The position numbers were made by a program, and so were the translations under genes. 64,000 nt of DNA from positions 52,591-116,590 of the forward strand of contig JAJZPG010000009.1 in assembly GCA_021811235.1 (NCBI GenBank), in the 5' to 3' direction. The notes beneath the pieces were generated by a model. The model saw only the letters and a list, made by a program, of their open reading frames with translations. It made no database searches and had not been told where the DNA came from. Source of the DNA: Pseudomonadota bacterium. GTDB taxonomy: Bacteria > Pseudomonadota > Gammaproteobacteria > Burkholderiales > Thiobacillaceae. Shown piece by piece: positions 1 to 7,999 of this stretch; the first letter of the stretch is position 1; every line of letters begins with the position of its first letter.

Positions 1-411
1 GACGAACAGCGCGACGGCGATCAGCGCATTCCACACGCTGCCGACGAGGCCGCCGCCGCGTTCGCGTGCGAGTTCCGGATAATCGCGCTCGGCGACCAGG
101 CGGACGAGCGCGGGCATGGCGAACAGCGCGGTGATGACGAGCGCGGTCAGCAGCACCAGCGGCACGAACAGCAGCAGGTGCACGATCAGCTGGATGGCGT
201 GGGCGATCCACACCGGTTCCAGGTCGGTCAGCCAGGCCTGGATGCCGAGCGCGTCGAGGCCTTGCGCGATCCAGCCTGAGAACGTGCCCCAGAAGGCCAC
301 GCCCAGCCCCAGCCATAGCAGCACGGCGACCCCCATCGGCCACACCACCACCCACAGTACGCGCAGGCTGAACAGGTCGCGCAGGGCGCGGGCCAGCGCG
401 TCGAGCATCAT
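1..411 (-). CDS. EI24-domain integral membrane protein (C-terminus cut by window edge)
   Basis: The first 137 residues are visible and the reading frame stays open to the window edge. The protein starts MMLDALARALRDLFS and continues with long hydrophobic stretches (about residues 12-45 and 70-100), the pattern of the EI24/CysZ-like membrane family. The start ATGs (411 and 408) overlap the TGA of mog upstream, so the two genes are translationally coupled on the minus strand. CysZ members carry sulfate, but the EI24 proteins next to mog have no proven substrate; a role in oxyanion uptake would be guesswork. Family assignment rests on the hydrophobic pattern and context. Confidence 0.7.
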   Translation of the reverse strand, partial: MMLDALARALRDLFSLRVLWVVVWPMGVAVLLWLGLGVAFWGTFSGWIAQGLDALGIQAWLTDLEPVWIAHAIQLIVHLLLFVPLVLLTALVITALFAMPALVRLVAERDYPELARERGGGLVGSVWNALIAVALFV

Positions 412-962
412 GGCTGCGGCCGCAAGGCGGATTTGGGGCGGAACACGGCGATGGTGTCGGGACGCGCCTCCAGATAGGGGCCGCCGATCAGGTCGATGCA
501 ATAGGGCACCGCGGCGAACACGCCGTCGAGCGTTTCCTTGATCGCCTTGGGTTGGCCCGGCAGGTTGAGGATCAGGCTGGCACCGCGGGTGACACCGACT
601 TGGCGCGACAGGATCGCGGTCGGCACGTATTTCAGCGACACCGCGCGCATCTGCTCGCCGAAGCCGGGCAGCACCTTGTGGGCGACGGCCAGTGTCGCTT
701 CCGGGGTGACGTCGCGCGGCGCCGGGCCGGTGCCGCCGGTGGTGAGGATGAGCGCGCATTTTTCGCTGTCGGCCAGCTCGATCAGCGTGGCCTCGATCTG
801 CGCCTGCTCGTCGGGGATCAGCCGGGTGACGAACTCGGCCGGGTTGGCCAGCACCTCGCCGAACCAGGCTTCGAGCGCCGGCAGGCCCTTGTCTTCGTAG
901 ACGCCGCTGCTGGCGCGGTCGCTGATCGATACCAGGCCGATGCGTACGGAATCGTGGCTCAT
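408..962 (-). CDS. mog: Molybdopterin adenylyltransferase (MogA type)
   Basis: This 184-residue MoCF-fold protein adenylylates molybdopterin before molybdate insertion in molybdenum cofactor synthesis in the cytoplasm. The family signature TTGGTGPAPRDVTPEAT is intact near residues 75-92, followed by LPGFGEQMR and a C-terminal NLPGQPKA segment typical of MogA. The ATG at 962 gives MSHDSVRIGLVSISDRAS, the usual MogA N-terminus; the longer open frame upstream is only an artefact of high GC. It overlaps the EI24 gene by 4 nt and is divergent from the thioredoxin-fold gene at 1035. Confidence 0.95.
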   Translation of the reverse strand: MSHDSVRIGLVSISDRASSGVYEDKGLPALEAWFGEVLANPAEFVTRLIPDEQAQIEATLIELADSEKCALILTTGGTGPAPRDVTPEATLAVAHKVLPGFGEQMRAVSLKYVPTAILSRQVGVTRGASLILNLPGQPKAIKETLDGVFAAVPYCIDLIGGPYLEARPDTIAVFRPKSALRPQP

Positions 963-1034
963 GTGGTCAGAAAAGAGGGTTGCACAAGATCCCGAATTTA
1001 TCAGAATGGGGAAGACCAACATAAGGAGGCGGCG

Positions 1035-1526
1035 ATGCGAGGGATCAGGATGGCGGTGGCGGCATGCATGCTGTGGGCGGGCGCGGCGCTGGCCGATCCG
1101 CCGAAAGGCTACGACTTCGTCGGCTTCGATGCCGGTCTTGCGGCGGCGAAGTCGAGTGGCAAGCCGATCTTCATGTATTTCGGGCGCTACGGTTGCGCGT
1201 GGTGCGACCACACCAACAAGAAGACGTTTTCCGACGCCGCGCTGAAAAAACTCTACAGCGAGAACTACGTGCTGGTGTACGTCGATGCCGAGTCGGGCAG
1301 GCGCCTGACGCTGCCCTCGGGCGAGCGCCTCACCGAGGCCGAGCTGGGCGCGCGCCTGCAGGCCTTCGCCACCCCGCTGTTCGTCTACATGACGCCGCAG
1401 GGCGAGAAGATCATGCAGGTGCCCGGCTTCAAGACCGTGCAGGATTTCCGCGACTACGACCGCTACGTGCGCGGCGGACACTACAAGCAGAAGACCCTGC
1501 TCGAGTTCCTGGGGGGCAAGTCGTGA
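1035..1526 (+). CDS. Periplasmic thioredoxin-fold protein (SoxW-like)
   Basis: This 163-residue secreted protein has an N-terminal signal peptide ending near ALA-DPP and a thioredoxin-type active site GCAWCDHTNKK (CxxC) near residue 55. The form CxWC followed by charged residues resembles SoxW and related periplasmic disulfide reductases that keep sulfur-oxidation or cytochrome-maturation partners reduced. The start is fixed by a strong AAGGAGG at 1023-1029. Its stop overlaps the GTG start of the next gene (GTGA), so both are cotranscribed. The substrate is not known; the beta-propeller partner is the best candidate. Confidence 0.8.
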   Translation: MRGIRMAVAACMLWAGAALADPPKGYDFVGFDAGLAAAKSSGKPIFMYFGRYGCAWCDHTNKKTFSDAALKKLYSENYVLVYVDAESGRRLTLPSGERLTEAELGARLQAFATPLFVYMTPQGEKIMQVPGFKTVQDFRDYDRYVRGGHYKQKTLLEFLGGKS

Positions 1527-2707
1527 GAATCGCGGCGCTGCTGTTCGCCGCGCTGGCGGGATCGGCGCACGCGGCATGGGAGTGGGGGGCGCCGCTCACC
1601 GTCAACACGGTGCAGGGCGCGGCGATCTTCCCGCATCTGGAATCGGCCAACCGGCAAGGCGTGGCGGTGTCGGGCGACACCATCGGCGTGGTGTGGGAAG
1701 ACAACCGCGACGGCAGCCCGCAGTGTTATCTGGCACTGAAGCCTTCGCAGGCCGCGGCGTTCCAGCCGGAGACCCGCCTGAGCCGGGGCGAATGTTACGA
1801 GCCCGTCCTCCTGGCCTTGGGCGCAGGCCGCTTCGTGGCGGCGTGGGAGGAAGCCGGCAAGGTGCGCGCGCAGACCGTGCCCGGCGGCACGCCGCTGACC
1901 CTGTCGCAGGCCGGCGCTGCGCAGGTGACGCTGGCGGCGGGCGGCGGCAAGGTGTTTGCGGCCTGGGCCGAGCTGGCGGGCCGCTTCCACCGCATCGTCG
2001 TGGCGCGCCTGGAAGCGGCGGGCGAGGGCCTCGCGGTCAGGACAACCCAAGGCGTCGAAGCCGGGCAGCCCGCCGACGAGCAGGGCTGGCCTGCGCTGGC
2101 GGTGACGGGCGACGGCAGCGTGACGGTGGCGTGGGAAGACCGGCGCGCCCGCCATACGGTGCCGATGGCGAGCCACAGCCGCGACGGCGGCAGGAGCTTC
2201 GCGCCGCCGGTGCGCCTGACCGACATCAAGAGCGGCAGCGCACCGGGAGGGCTTGGGGCGGGTACCGGCGCGATGCGCCCGACGCTCGCCCCATGGGGCC
2301 GGCAAGGCGCCGCCGCGGTCTGGCTCGACAAGCGCGATTTCCTCTCGGGCTACGATGTCTACGCGGCGTTCGACAGCGGGACGCGGCGGTTCGGCAAAAA
2401 CCTGCGGGTGCAGGACAGCTTCGGCGACAACATGGCGCAGTGGCACGCATCGATCATCGGCGCAGCGGACGGGCGGCTGGTCGCGCTGTGGGACGATGCG
2501 CGCGACGGCACGCCGGACGTATGGCTGGCCGACTGGGACGGCGAGGCATTCGGCGACAACGCGGCGGTGCCGGCGGCAGCCGGGCCGGGCGCGCAGTCGG
2601 ATCCGGTGGCGGCATTCGACGCCGCGGGGAACCTGCACGTGGTGTGGCTCGACCGCGACGAGGCGGCGGGCACGCGCGTCCGCTACGCACGCGCCGTGCG
2701 GCGCTGA
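1523..2707 (+). CDS. Secreted beta-propeller (BNR/sialidase-like) protein
   Basis: This 394-residue protein has a clear signal peptide (MRIAALLFAALAGSAHA) and repeated blade motifs such as VVWEDNRDGSPQ, VAWEDRRARH, SHSRDGGRSF and LWDDARDGTPD. These are the Asp-box-like and W-E/D-D-R patterns of BNR or exo-sialidase-type propellers. It starts with GTG inside the stop of the thioredoxin gene, which implies coupled translation. No sialidase catalytic residues can be assigned with confidence, so an enzymatic role is not claimed; it could be a periplasmic binding or scaffold protein. It ends just before the convergent corA. Confidence 0.7.
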   Translation: MRIAALLFAALAGSAHAAWEWGAPLTVNTVQGAAIFPHLESANRQGVAVSGDTIGVVWEDNRDGSPQCYLALKPSQAAAFQPETRLSRGECYEPVLLALGAGRFVAAWEEAGKVRAQTVPGGTPLTLSQAGAAQVTLAAGGGKVFAAWAELAGRFHRIVVARLEAAGEGLAVRTTQGVEAGQPADEQGWPALAVTGDGSVTVAWEDRRARHTVPMASHSRDGGRSFAPPVRLTDIKSGSAPGGLGAGTGAMRPTLAPWGRQGAAAVWLDKRDFLSGYDVYAAFDSGTRRFGKNLRVQDSFGDNMAQWHASIIGAADGRLVALWDDARDGTPDVWLADWDGEAFGDNAAVPAAAGPGAQSDPVAAFDAAGNLHVVWLDRDEAAGTRVRYARAVRR

Positions 2708-2715
2708 AAAGTCGA

Positions 2716-3681
2716 TTAGATCCAGCCGCGCCGTCTGAGCCGCCGGTACAGCACCACGACCGCCACGCTGGTGATTCCCAGGAGGGCCGGATAGGCCCAG
2801 GGCCATTTCAGCTCCGGCATGAATTCGAAGTTCATGCCGTAGAGGCTGAACACCACCGTCGGCAGCGCCAGCAGGGCGCCCCAGCCCGCCAGTTTCTGCA
2901 CCGATTCGTTCTGCTTCACCGACAGCGAGGCGAGGTGGAACTGCATCGCGTCCGAGGTCGCGATGCGCAGGCGGTCGATGGCGGCGGACACGCGTATCGC
3001 GTGGTCGTGGATGTCGCGGAAGTAGGCCTTGAGCTCGCGGGTGCACAGGTTGGGGTGCAGGCGGATCAGGTCCTGGGTGATGTCCTGCATCGGTTCGGCG
3101 ACGTCGCGCAGCAGGGTCAGGTCGCGTTTCATCGCATACAGCTTTTCCAGCGTGTCGCGTCCGGATTGTGTTCCGCTCATCAGTTGGCTTTCCAGCGACT
3201 GGAAGCGGTCCTGCATGCTCTCGATCACCGGCCTGAACTGGTCGACGATGAGGTCGAGCACCAGATACAGCGCATATGGCGTGCCCGCCCGGATGCCGGC
3301 TGGGCGGCGCTGCAGGCGTTCGCTCACGCGCTGGTAGCCGCTGCCGCTGTCGTGGCGGATGGCGACGACGTAGTTGCCGCCGACGAACAGGTGGGTCTCG
3401 CCGAGTTCCATGCGCGTTTCCCACAGCTGCACGGTGCGCGCGGCGATGAACACGTGCTTGTCGTATTCCTCGAGTTTGGGGCGCTGGTGGGTGGAGATCG
3501 CGTCTTCCAGCGCCAGCGCATGCAGGCCGAGTTCCTCGCCCAGGCGGGTGATGGCCTGGCTGTCCGGCGATTTCAGCTCGACCCAGATGAAGCGGTCGGG
3601 CTGACCGACGTGTTCGCTGATGTCGTCGAATGCGATGGCCTCGGGCTGCGCCTGGGCGTCGCGGAAAAGCAGGCAGTTGAT
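2716..3681 (-). CDS. corA: CorA-type magnesium/cobalt transporter, no standard start codon
   Basis: The C-terminus carries the CorA signature YGMNF followed by PELKWPWAY, flanked by two hydrophobic helices, preceded by the long cytoplasmic helical funnel. The first ATG/GTG/TTG in frame is GTG 3453, which would delete about 76 conserved N-terminal residues. The frame continues upstream as INCLLFRDAQ and FIWVELKSPD, typical of CorA. A GGAGG at 3691-3687 sits 5 nt before an ATC codon (3681-3679). Starting there gives 321 residues, the normal family length. No ATG, GTG or TTG lies in this frame between 3681 and about 3780. Confidence 0.85.
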   Translation of the reverse strand: MNCLLFRDAQAQPEAIAFDDISEHVGQPDRFIWVELKSPDSQAITRLGEELGLHALALEDAISTHQRPKLEEYDKHVFIAARTVQLWETRMELGETHLFVGGNYVVAIRHDSGSGYQRVSERLQRRPAGIRAGTPYALYLVLDLIVDQFRPVIESMQDRFQSLESQLMSGTQSGRDTLEKLYAMKRDLTLLRDVAEPMQDITQDLIRLHPNLCTRELKAYFRDIHDHAIRVSAAIDRLRIATSDAMQFHLASLSVKQNESVQKLAGWGALLALPTVVFSLYGMNFEFMPELKWPWAYPALLGITSVAVVVLYRRLRRRGWI

Positions 3682-3780
3682 GTTGGCCTCCGGCGGCGGG
3701 GAGCGATGAGTGGGGATTCTAGTCCGAATGGCGTCCGGACCGAACCTGGGCTGCCGTTCCGGCGCCGCTGCCCTGATGGA

Positions 3781-4872
3781 TCAGCGCGGCGCGCCGCGCA
3801 ACCCGGCGTAGAGCTCGACATAGGCGGCGACGATCGCCGCCTCGGAATAATGCCGTTCCACCTCGGCGCGTCCGGCCTCGATCAGGCGGGTCCGGTGCGC
3901 ATCGTCCAGCGTCAGCGCGGCGTGCAGCACCGCGGCGAGGCCGGCGGGGTCGGACAGCGGGGCCAGCAGGCCGTTGACGCCGTCCTGCATCAGTTCGAGC
4001 GGCCCCTGTGCGCGGGTGGAGACCAGCAGCGCGCGGTTGGCCCAGGCTTCCAGGATGACGTTGCCGAGCGGCTCGTGTACCGAGGCGCAGACGAAGACGT
4101 CGGCCAGCTGGTAGTAAGGGGCCGGATCGTGCTGCCAGCCGGCCCAGTGCACGCGCGCGGCGACGCCCAGCCGATCGGCCTGCTGTTCCAGTTCCTGGCG
4201 CAGCGGGCCGTCGCCCACCATCAGCAGATGCAGCGGCGCTTCCCCGATCGCCGCGGGCAGCTGCGCGAAGGCGCGCAGCAGGTCAGCCCAGCCCTTGTTG
4301 GGATGCAGCCGCCCGATGCCGACGAGAATGCGGCAGCCGTCGAGGCCGAGCCGATGGCGCAGGCTGGCCAGCGCATCGGGCGGCAGGCGCTCCGGCGTAT
4401 CGACGAAATTGCCGATGTGGTGCACGCGGTGGGCGGGCAGGCCGTGCGTCGTCAGGTAATCGTGGATGCCGCGCGTGTTGCCGATCCAGGCGTGGGCGTG
4501 GCGGTAGCCCTTGAGCGTGTAGTAGCCGCCGAGGCGGGCCAGATGCACCGGTGCCCGGTCCCTGGGCAGATGCACGATGCGCGTCGCGCGGCCCATGTAG
4601 GTCTGCACCACGTCGGGCCGGAAATCGCGGATCGCGCGATTGATCCGCCAGCGCGAGTAGAGGTCCCACACGCCGAGCATCGGCGCGTGATACTGGCGCA
4701 CCGCCGGGTCGATGGCGCGGGCGATCTCGCCGCCCGCCACGGTGACGGCGGCGACCGGCTCGCCGCGGCGCGCCAGCGCGTTCACCAGGCGGACGAAGAA
4801 ACGTTCGGCGCCGCCCAGGCCCTTGCCGCCGATGACGTGCAGGCTGCGTGGCGGCGAATGGGTGTCGCTCAA
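3781..4872 (-). CDS. GT4-family glycosyltransferase
   Basis: This 363-residue GT-B glycosyltransferase shows the N-terminal glycine loop GGKGLGGAERFF, then VGIGRLHPNKGWADLL and VGDGPLRQELE at the start of the C-terminal Rossmann domain, and a terminal EPLGNVILEAWA motif with the family's nucleotide-sugar-binding Glu. It probably acts on cell-surface polysaccharide or lipopolysaccharide core at the cytoplasmic face of the inner membrane; the sugar cannot be told. The start is TTG 4872 overlapping the TGA of the phosphomannomutase gene, so the two are coupled. That pairing suggests mannose- or glucose-derived precursors. Confidence 0.85.
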   Translation of the reverse strand: MSDTHSPPRSLHVIGGKGLGGAERFFVRLVNALARRGEPVAAVTVAGGEIARAIDPAVRQYHAPMLGVWDLYSRWRINRAIRDFRPDVVQTYMGRATRIVHLPRDRAPVHLARLGGYYTLKGYRHAHAWIGNTRGIHDYLTTHGLPAHRVHHIGNFVDTPERLPPDALASLRHRLGLDGCRILVGIGRLHPNKGWADLLRAFAQLPAAIGEAPLHLLMVGDGPLRQELEQQADRLGVAARVHWAGWQHDPAPYYQLADVFVCASVHEPLGNVILEAWANRALLVSTRAQGPLELMQDGVNGLLAPLSDPAGLAAVLHAALTLDDAHRTRLIEAGRAEVERHYSEAAIVAAYVELYAGLRGAPR

Positions 4873-6242
4873 AATGGCAGGGTGAGCTCAGGCGCGGCCT
4901 GGTGGATCACGCGGCGGAAGTCGGCCTGGATGCGCTCCAGCGCGGCGGCGTTGTCTGCTTCGAAGCGCAGCACGATCACCGGCGTGGTGTTGGACGGGCG
5001 GGCGAGACCGAAGCCGTCGGCGTATTCGACGCGCAGGCCGTCGAGCGTGATGATTTCCTGCGCGTCGGGGAAGCGCGCGGATTTCTGCAGCCGCTCCATC
5101 AGCGCGTAATGCTCGCCCTCGGCCATCTTGATGTTGAGCTCGGGCGTGTTCACCGTGTCGGGGAGGCCGTGCAGGGTGGCGTTGATGTCGGCCTGTTTGC
5201 TCAGATATTCGAGCAGGCGCGCGCCGGCGTAGAGACCGTCGTCGAAGCCGAACCAGCGCTCCTTGAAGAACACGTGGCCGGACATCTCGCCCGCGAGCAG
5301 CGCGCCGGTTTCCTTCATCTTGGCCTTGATGAAGCTGTGACCGGTCTTCCACAGCAGCGGGCGGCCGCCGCGTTCGCGGATCCAGCCGAACAGCTTGCGG
5401 GTGGATTTCACGTCGAAAATGATCTCGGCGCCGGGATTGCGCGAGAGCACGTCGTCGGCGAACAGCATCAGCTGGCGGTCGGGGAAGATGATGCTGCCGT
5501 CCTTGGTGACCACGCCCAGGCGATCGCCGTCGCCGTCGAACGCCAGGCCGATCTCGGCGTCGCTGGTCTTCAGCGCGGCGATCAGGTCCTGCAGGTTCTT
5601 CGGCTGCGAGGGATCGGGATGATGGTTGGGGAAGGTGCCGTCGACTTCGCAGAACAGTTCTTCCACCTGGCAGCCCATGTCGCGGTAGAGCTTGGGTGCG
5701 AAGGCGCCGGGCACGCCGTTGCCGCAGTCGATGATGATCTTCATCGGGCGCGCGAGCTTCACGTCCGACACGATGCGCGCGAGGTACTCCGGCGCGATGT
5801 CGTACTGGCGGTAGGCGCCGGCGCCGTGCGCGAGATCGTTGTCGACCAGGCGCTGGCGCAGCTTCTGGATGGTGTCGCCCGACAGCGTCTCGCCGCCGAG
5901 CACCATCTTCAGGCCGTTGTAGTCGGGCGGGTTGTGGCTGCCGGTGACCATCACCGCGCTGTGGGTGCCGAGCTGATACGCCGCGAAATAGGTCATCGGC
6001 GTGGCGACCATGCCCAGATCCACCACGCCGATGCCGGCCTTGCGGATACCGCGCGCCAGCGCCGCGGCGAGATCGGGGCCGGACAGGCGGCCGTCGCGGC
6101 CGATGCAGATTTCTTTCTGGTTGCGTGCCGCGGCTTCCGAACCGATGGCGTGGCCGATGGCTTCGACGATTTCAGGGGTGAAGCTCTTGCCGACGATGCC
6201 GCGGATGTCGTAGGCCTTGAAGATTTCCTTGGGGTATTCCAC
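4869..6242 (-). CDS. algC: Phosphomannomutase/phosphoglucomutase (AlgC type)
   Basis: This 457-residue alpha-D-phosphohexomutase interconverts mannose-6-P/mannose-1-P and probably glucose phosphates, feeding GDP-mannose and UDP-glucose for polysaccharides. It has the phosphoserine loop VTGSHNPPDYNG (about residue 105), the metal-binding loop AFDGDGDRLG (about 240), a sugar-binding GEMSGHVFF and the phosphate-binding RPSNTTPV near the C-terminus. The start is GTG 6242 with AAGGGAG upstream. It sits upstream of a glycosyltransferase with a 4-nt overlap. Dual specificity is a family property, not shown by the sequence. Confidence 0.93.
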   Translation of the reverse strand: MEYPKEIFKAYDIRGIVGKSFTPEIVEAIGHAIGSEAAARNQKEICIGRDGRLSGPDLAAALARGIRKAGIGVVDLGMVATPMTYFAAYQLGTHSAVMVTGSHNPPDYNGLKMVLGGETLSGDTIQKLRQRLVDNDLAHGAGAYRQYDIAPEYLARIVSDVKLARPMKIIIDCGNGVPGAFAPKLYRDMGCQVEELFCEVDGTFPNHHPDPSQPKNLQDLIAALKTSDAEIGLAFDGDGDRLGVVTKDGSIIFPDRQLMLFADDVLSRNPGAEIIFDVKSTRKLFGWIRERGGRPLLWKTGHSFIKAKMKETGALLAGEMSGHVFFKERWFGFDDGLYAGARLLEYLSKQADINATLHGLPDTVNTPELNIKMAEGEHYALMERLQKSARFPDAQEIITLDGLRVEYADGFGLARPSNTTPVIVLRFEADNAAALERIQADFRRVIHQAAPELTLPF

Positions 6243-6273
6243 AACGCGCTCCCTTGTTGTTGATGCGCCGATT

Positions 6274-7254
6274 CTACCCGCGCTGCGTGTCGAAATGCTG
6301 CATCAGCCGCTGCGGCAGCCAGTCGAGGTTGCCGGGGAAAGGGCCGGATGGGAAGGCGACGTGGCCGCCCGTGTCCGGCTGCTCCAGCGTGACCGCGGGC
6401 GAGACCTCGGCGGCGGCCGGCAGCGCCCACGCCGGCAGGAAGGGGTCGTTCCTCGCGTTGATGACGAGCGTGGGCACAGCGATCGATTTCAGCAAGGGCT
6501 TGGACGAGACCCTGAGCCAGTAGTCGTCGGCATCGCGAAAGCCATGCAGGCGCGCGGTGACCAGGGTGTCGAACTCGCGGAAGGTGGTCGCCGCCGCGAT
6601 GGCCGGCGCATCCAGCACGCCCGGAAACAGCCGGGCCTTCTTCAGCGCCTTCTGCTTGAGGGTGGCCAGGAAACGCGCCGTGTAGACGCGACGGTTGAAA
6701 CCGCGGTCGAGCGCGGGACCGGCGGCGCTGAGGTCGAGCGGCGCCGAGACGGCGGCGGCGCCTGCGACCGACGCGTTCGCTTCGTCCCCCTGTTCGCCCA
6801 GCCATTTCAGCAGCGCATTGCCGCCGAGCGAGACGCCGACGGCGTAGAGCGGGACCTCGGCATGCCGCGATTTGACGTGGCGCAGCATGCGCCCGATGTC
6901 CGCGCTGTCGCCGGCGAAATAGGCGCGCGGCAGCCGATTGTCTTCGCCCGAGCAGCCGCGGAAATGGGCGACCACGCCGTGCCAGCCGCGCCGCCGTACG
7001 GTGCGCATCAGGTCGCGCGCGTAATGGCTGTCGGCGCTGCCCTCGAGACCGTGGAACAGCACCACGACCGGGCGGCCGGCGTGGCCGTCGACCCAGTCGA
7101 AATCGAGGAAGTCGCCGTCCGGGAGTTCTAGCCGTTCGCGCCGGTAGTCGATCGGCGGCACGCGGATGAAAAGGCTGCTGTAGATGGTTTGCACATGGCC
7201 GCCGGGCAGCCAGGCCGGCGCACGATAAGCGGAGGGCGCGGCGTCGCGTTTCAC
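6274..7254 (-). CDS. YheT-family alpha/beta hydrolase
   Basis: This 326-residue hydrolase matches the YheT/ABHD1 group. The N-terminus contains PAWLPGGHVQTI, then FHGLEGSADSHYARDL (oxyanion region), and the nucleophile elbow GVSLGGNALLKWLGE with Ser. The acid lies in NARNDPFLP and the histidine in GGHVAFP. I start it at GTG 7254 (MKRDAAPSAYRAP), which matches the short YheT N-terminus; the longer frame overlaps the upstream gene. The substrate is unknown. It lies 8 nt after the NTF2-like gene. Confidence 0.87.
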   Translation of the reverse strand: MKRDAAPSAYRAPAWLPGGHVQTIYSSLFIRVPPIDYRRERLELPDGDFLDFDWVDGHAGRPVVVLFHGLEGSADSHYARDLMRTVRRRGWHGVVAHFRGCSGEDNRLPRAYFAGDSADIGRMLRHVKSRHAEVPLYAVGVSLGGNALLKWLGEQGDEANASVAGAAAVSAPLDLSAAGPALDRGFNRRVYTARFLATLKQKALKKARLFPGVLDAPAIAAATTFREFDTLVTARLHGFRDADDYWLRVSSKPLLKSIAVPTLVINARNDPFLPAWALPAAAEVSPAVTLEQPDTGGHVAFPSGPFPGNLDWLPQRLMQHFDTQRG

Positions 7255-7261
7255 CGGCCGT

Positions 7262-7693
7262 TCAATGCAGCACGACGGGCGGCGTGCGGGCGGGCGGCGT
7301 CCCGCCGACCTGCAGCGGAGAGGCATGGTGCAGCACCATGCGCCAGCCGTCGGCTTCCTCGCGGTAGACGTTGGTGGCCAGGATGGGCGGACGCGGCTCG
7401 GTTTCCTGGCCGATGATGAGGTATTCGCGCACGATGCGGATGACCTGGCCGGCTTCCCGGATGTCGTGCGCGGTTTCCACCTGGATGCGGAACTGGCCGG
7501 CGGCCTCGAACATGCTGCGCCAGCCGGCCGTGACTGCGGCGGGGCCGGTCAGCGGCGCAGTCAGCGGATGGATGCAGGCGATGCTGTCGTCGCGGGACCA
7601 GACTGCCATCATGGCGTCGAGGGAGCGTGCCTCGAAGGCGGCGTAGAACGCGGCTTCGGCGGCTTCGGGCGTGGGGTAGGCGGGGGCGGACAT
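7262..7693 (-). CDS. NTF2/SnoaL-like protein
   Basis: This 143-residue protein has the cone-shaped NTF2-like pattern: an N-terminal helix (EAAEAAFYAAFEARSLDAM), a central WSRDDSIACIHP and a C-terminal beta sheet ending ATNVYREEADGWRMVLHHAS. The family includes enzymes and ligand-binding proteins acting on small hydrophobic substrates. Related proteins are common in proteobacteria as ketosteroid-isomerase-like proteins of unknown function. The ATG at 7693 is the natural start. It appears cotranscribed with the YheT hydrolase downstream. Confidence 0.8.
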   Translation of the reverse strand: MSAPAYPTPEAAEAAFYAAFEARSLDAMMAVWSRDDSIACIHPLTAPLTGPAAVTAGWRSMFEAAGQFRIQVETAHDIREAGQVIRIVREYLIIGQETEPRPPILATNVYREEADGWRMVLHHASPLQVGGTPPARTPPVVLH

Positions 7694-7733
7694 GATTCTC
7701 GGGTTGCGCGGAGCGCCGCGCGGGCGGCCGGCT

Positions 7734-7763
7734 GGACGGACGCCATGGCTGGATCGTCCGTCC
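7734..7763. repeat. Inverted repeat with 9-bp arms
   Basis: GGACGGACG (7734-7742) and CGTCCGTCC (7755-7763) are perfect inverted arms around a 12-base loop containing GCCATGGC. It lies in the gap between the zinc-finger gene (ending 7785) and the NTF2-like gene start at 7693. There is no T-run on either side, so it is not a standard intrinsic terminator. It could be a transcript 3' hairpin or an operator for the minus-strand gene. Confidence 0.5.
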
Positions 7764-7784
7764 CGGGGCGCGGTATCTATCTGT

Positions 7785-7988
7785 TCAGTGATGGCTGCCG
7801 CTGGGCTTGCCTTTCAGGCGATAGAGCGTGCCGCAATACGGACACAGCGCATCGCCACGCGACTCGATCGGCAGATACACGCGCGGATGCGCGTTCCAGT
7901 CCGCATGCTGCGGCATCGGGCAGTGCAGGGGCAGATCGCCCTCGGTGACCTCGATGACGCGCTGGGTGTTGTCGTGCCGCTCGCTCAT
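7785..7988 (-). CDS. Small zf-CHCC zinc-finger protein
   Basis: This 67-residue protein carries the CHCC zinc-ligand pattern: Cys in LPLHCPMPQ, His in AHPRVYLPI, then CPYCGTLYRL. The same fold occurs in the mitochondrial complex I accessory subunit NDUFS6. Bacterial copies are typically found just downstream of ilvE in betaproteobacteria, as here, where the gap is 11 nt. It probably binds zinc in the cytoplasm; its role is unknown. ATG at 7988 gives MSERHDNTQRVIEV. Confidence 0.85.
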   Translation of the reverse strand: MSERHDNTQRVIEVTEGDLPLHCPMPQHADWNAHPRVYLPIESRGDALCPYCGTLYRLKGKPSGSHH

Positions 7989-7999
7989 GCCGGTCTCGC

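Noticed and set aside
1576..5109. A 1177-codon plus-strand open frame, and a 1080-codon one at 9731-12973
   Set aside because: Both lie opposite well-supported genes (corA, glycosyltransferase, GGDEF-EAL), are Arg/Gly/Ala-rich and have no recognisable domains. They are artefacts of high GC.
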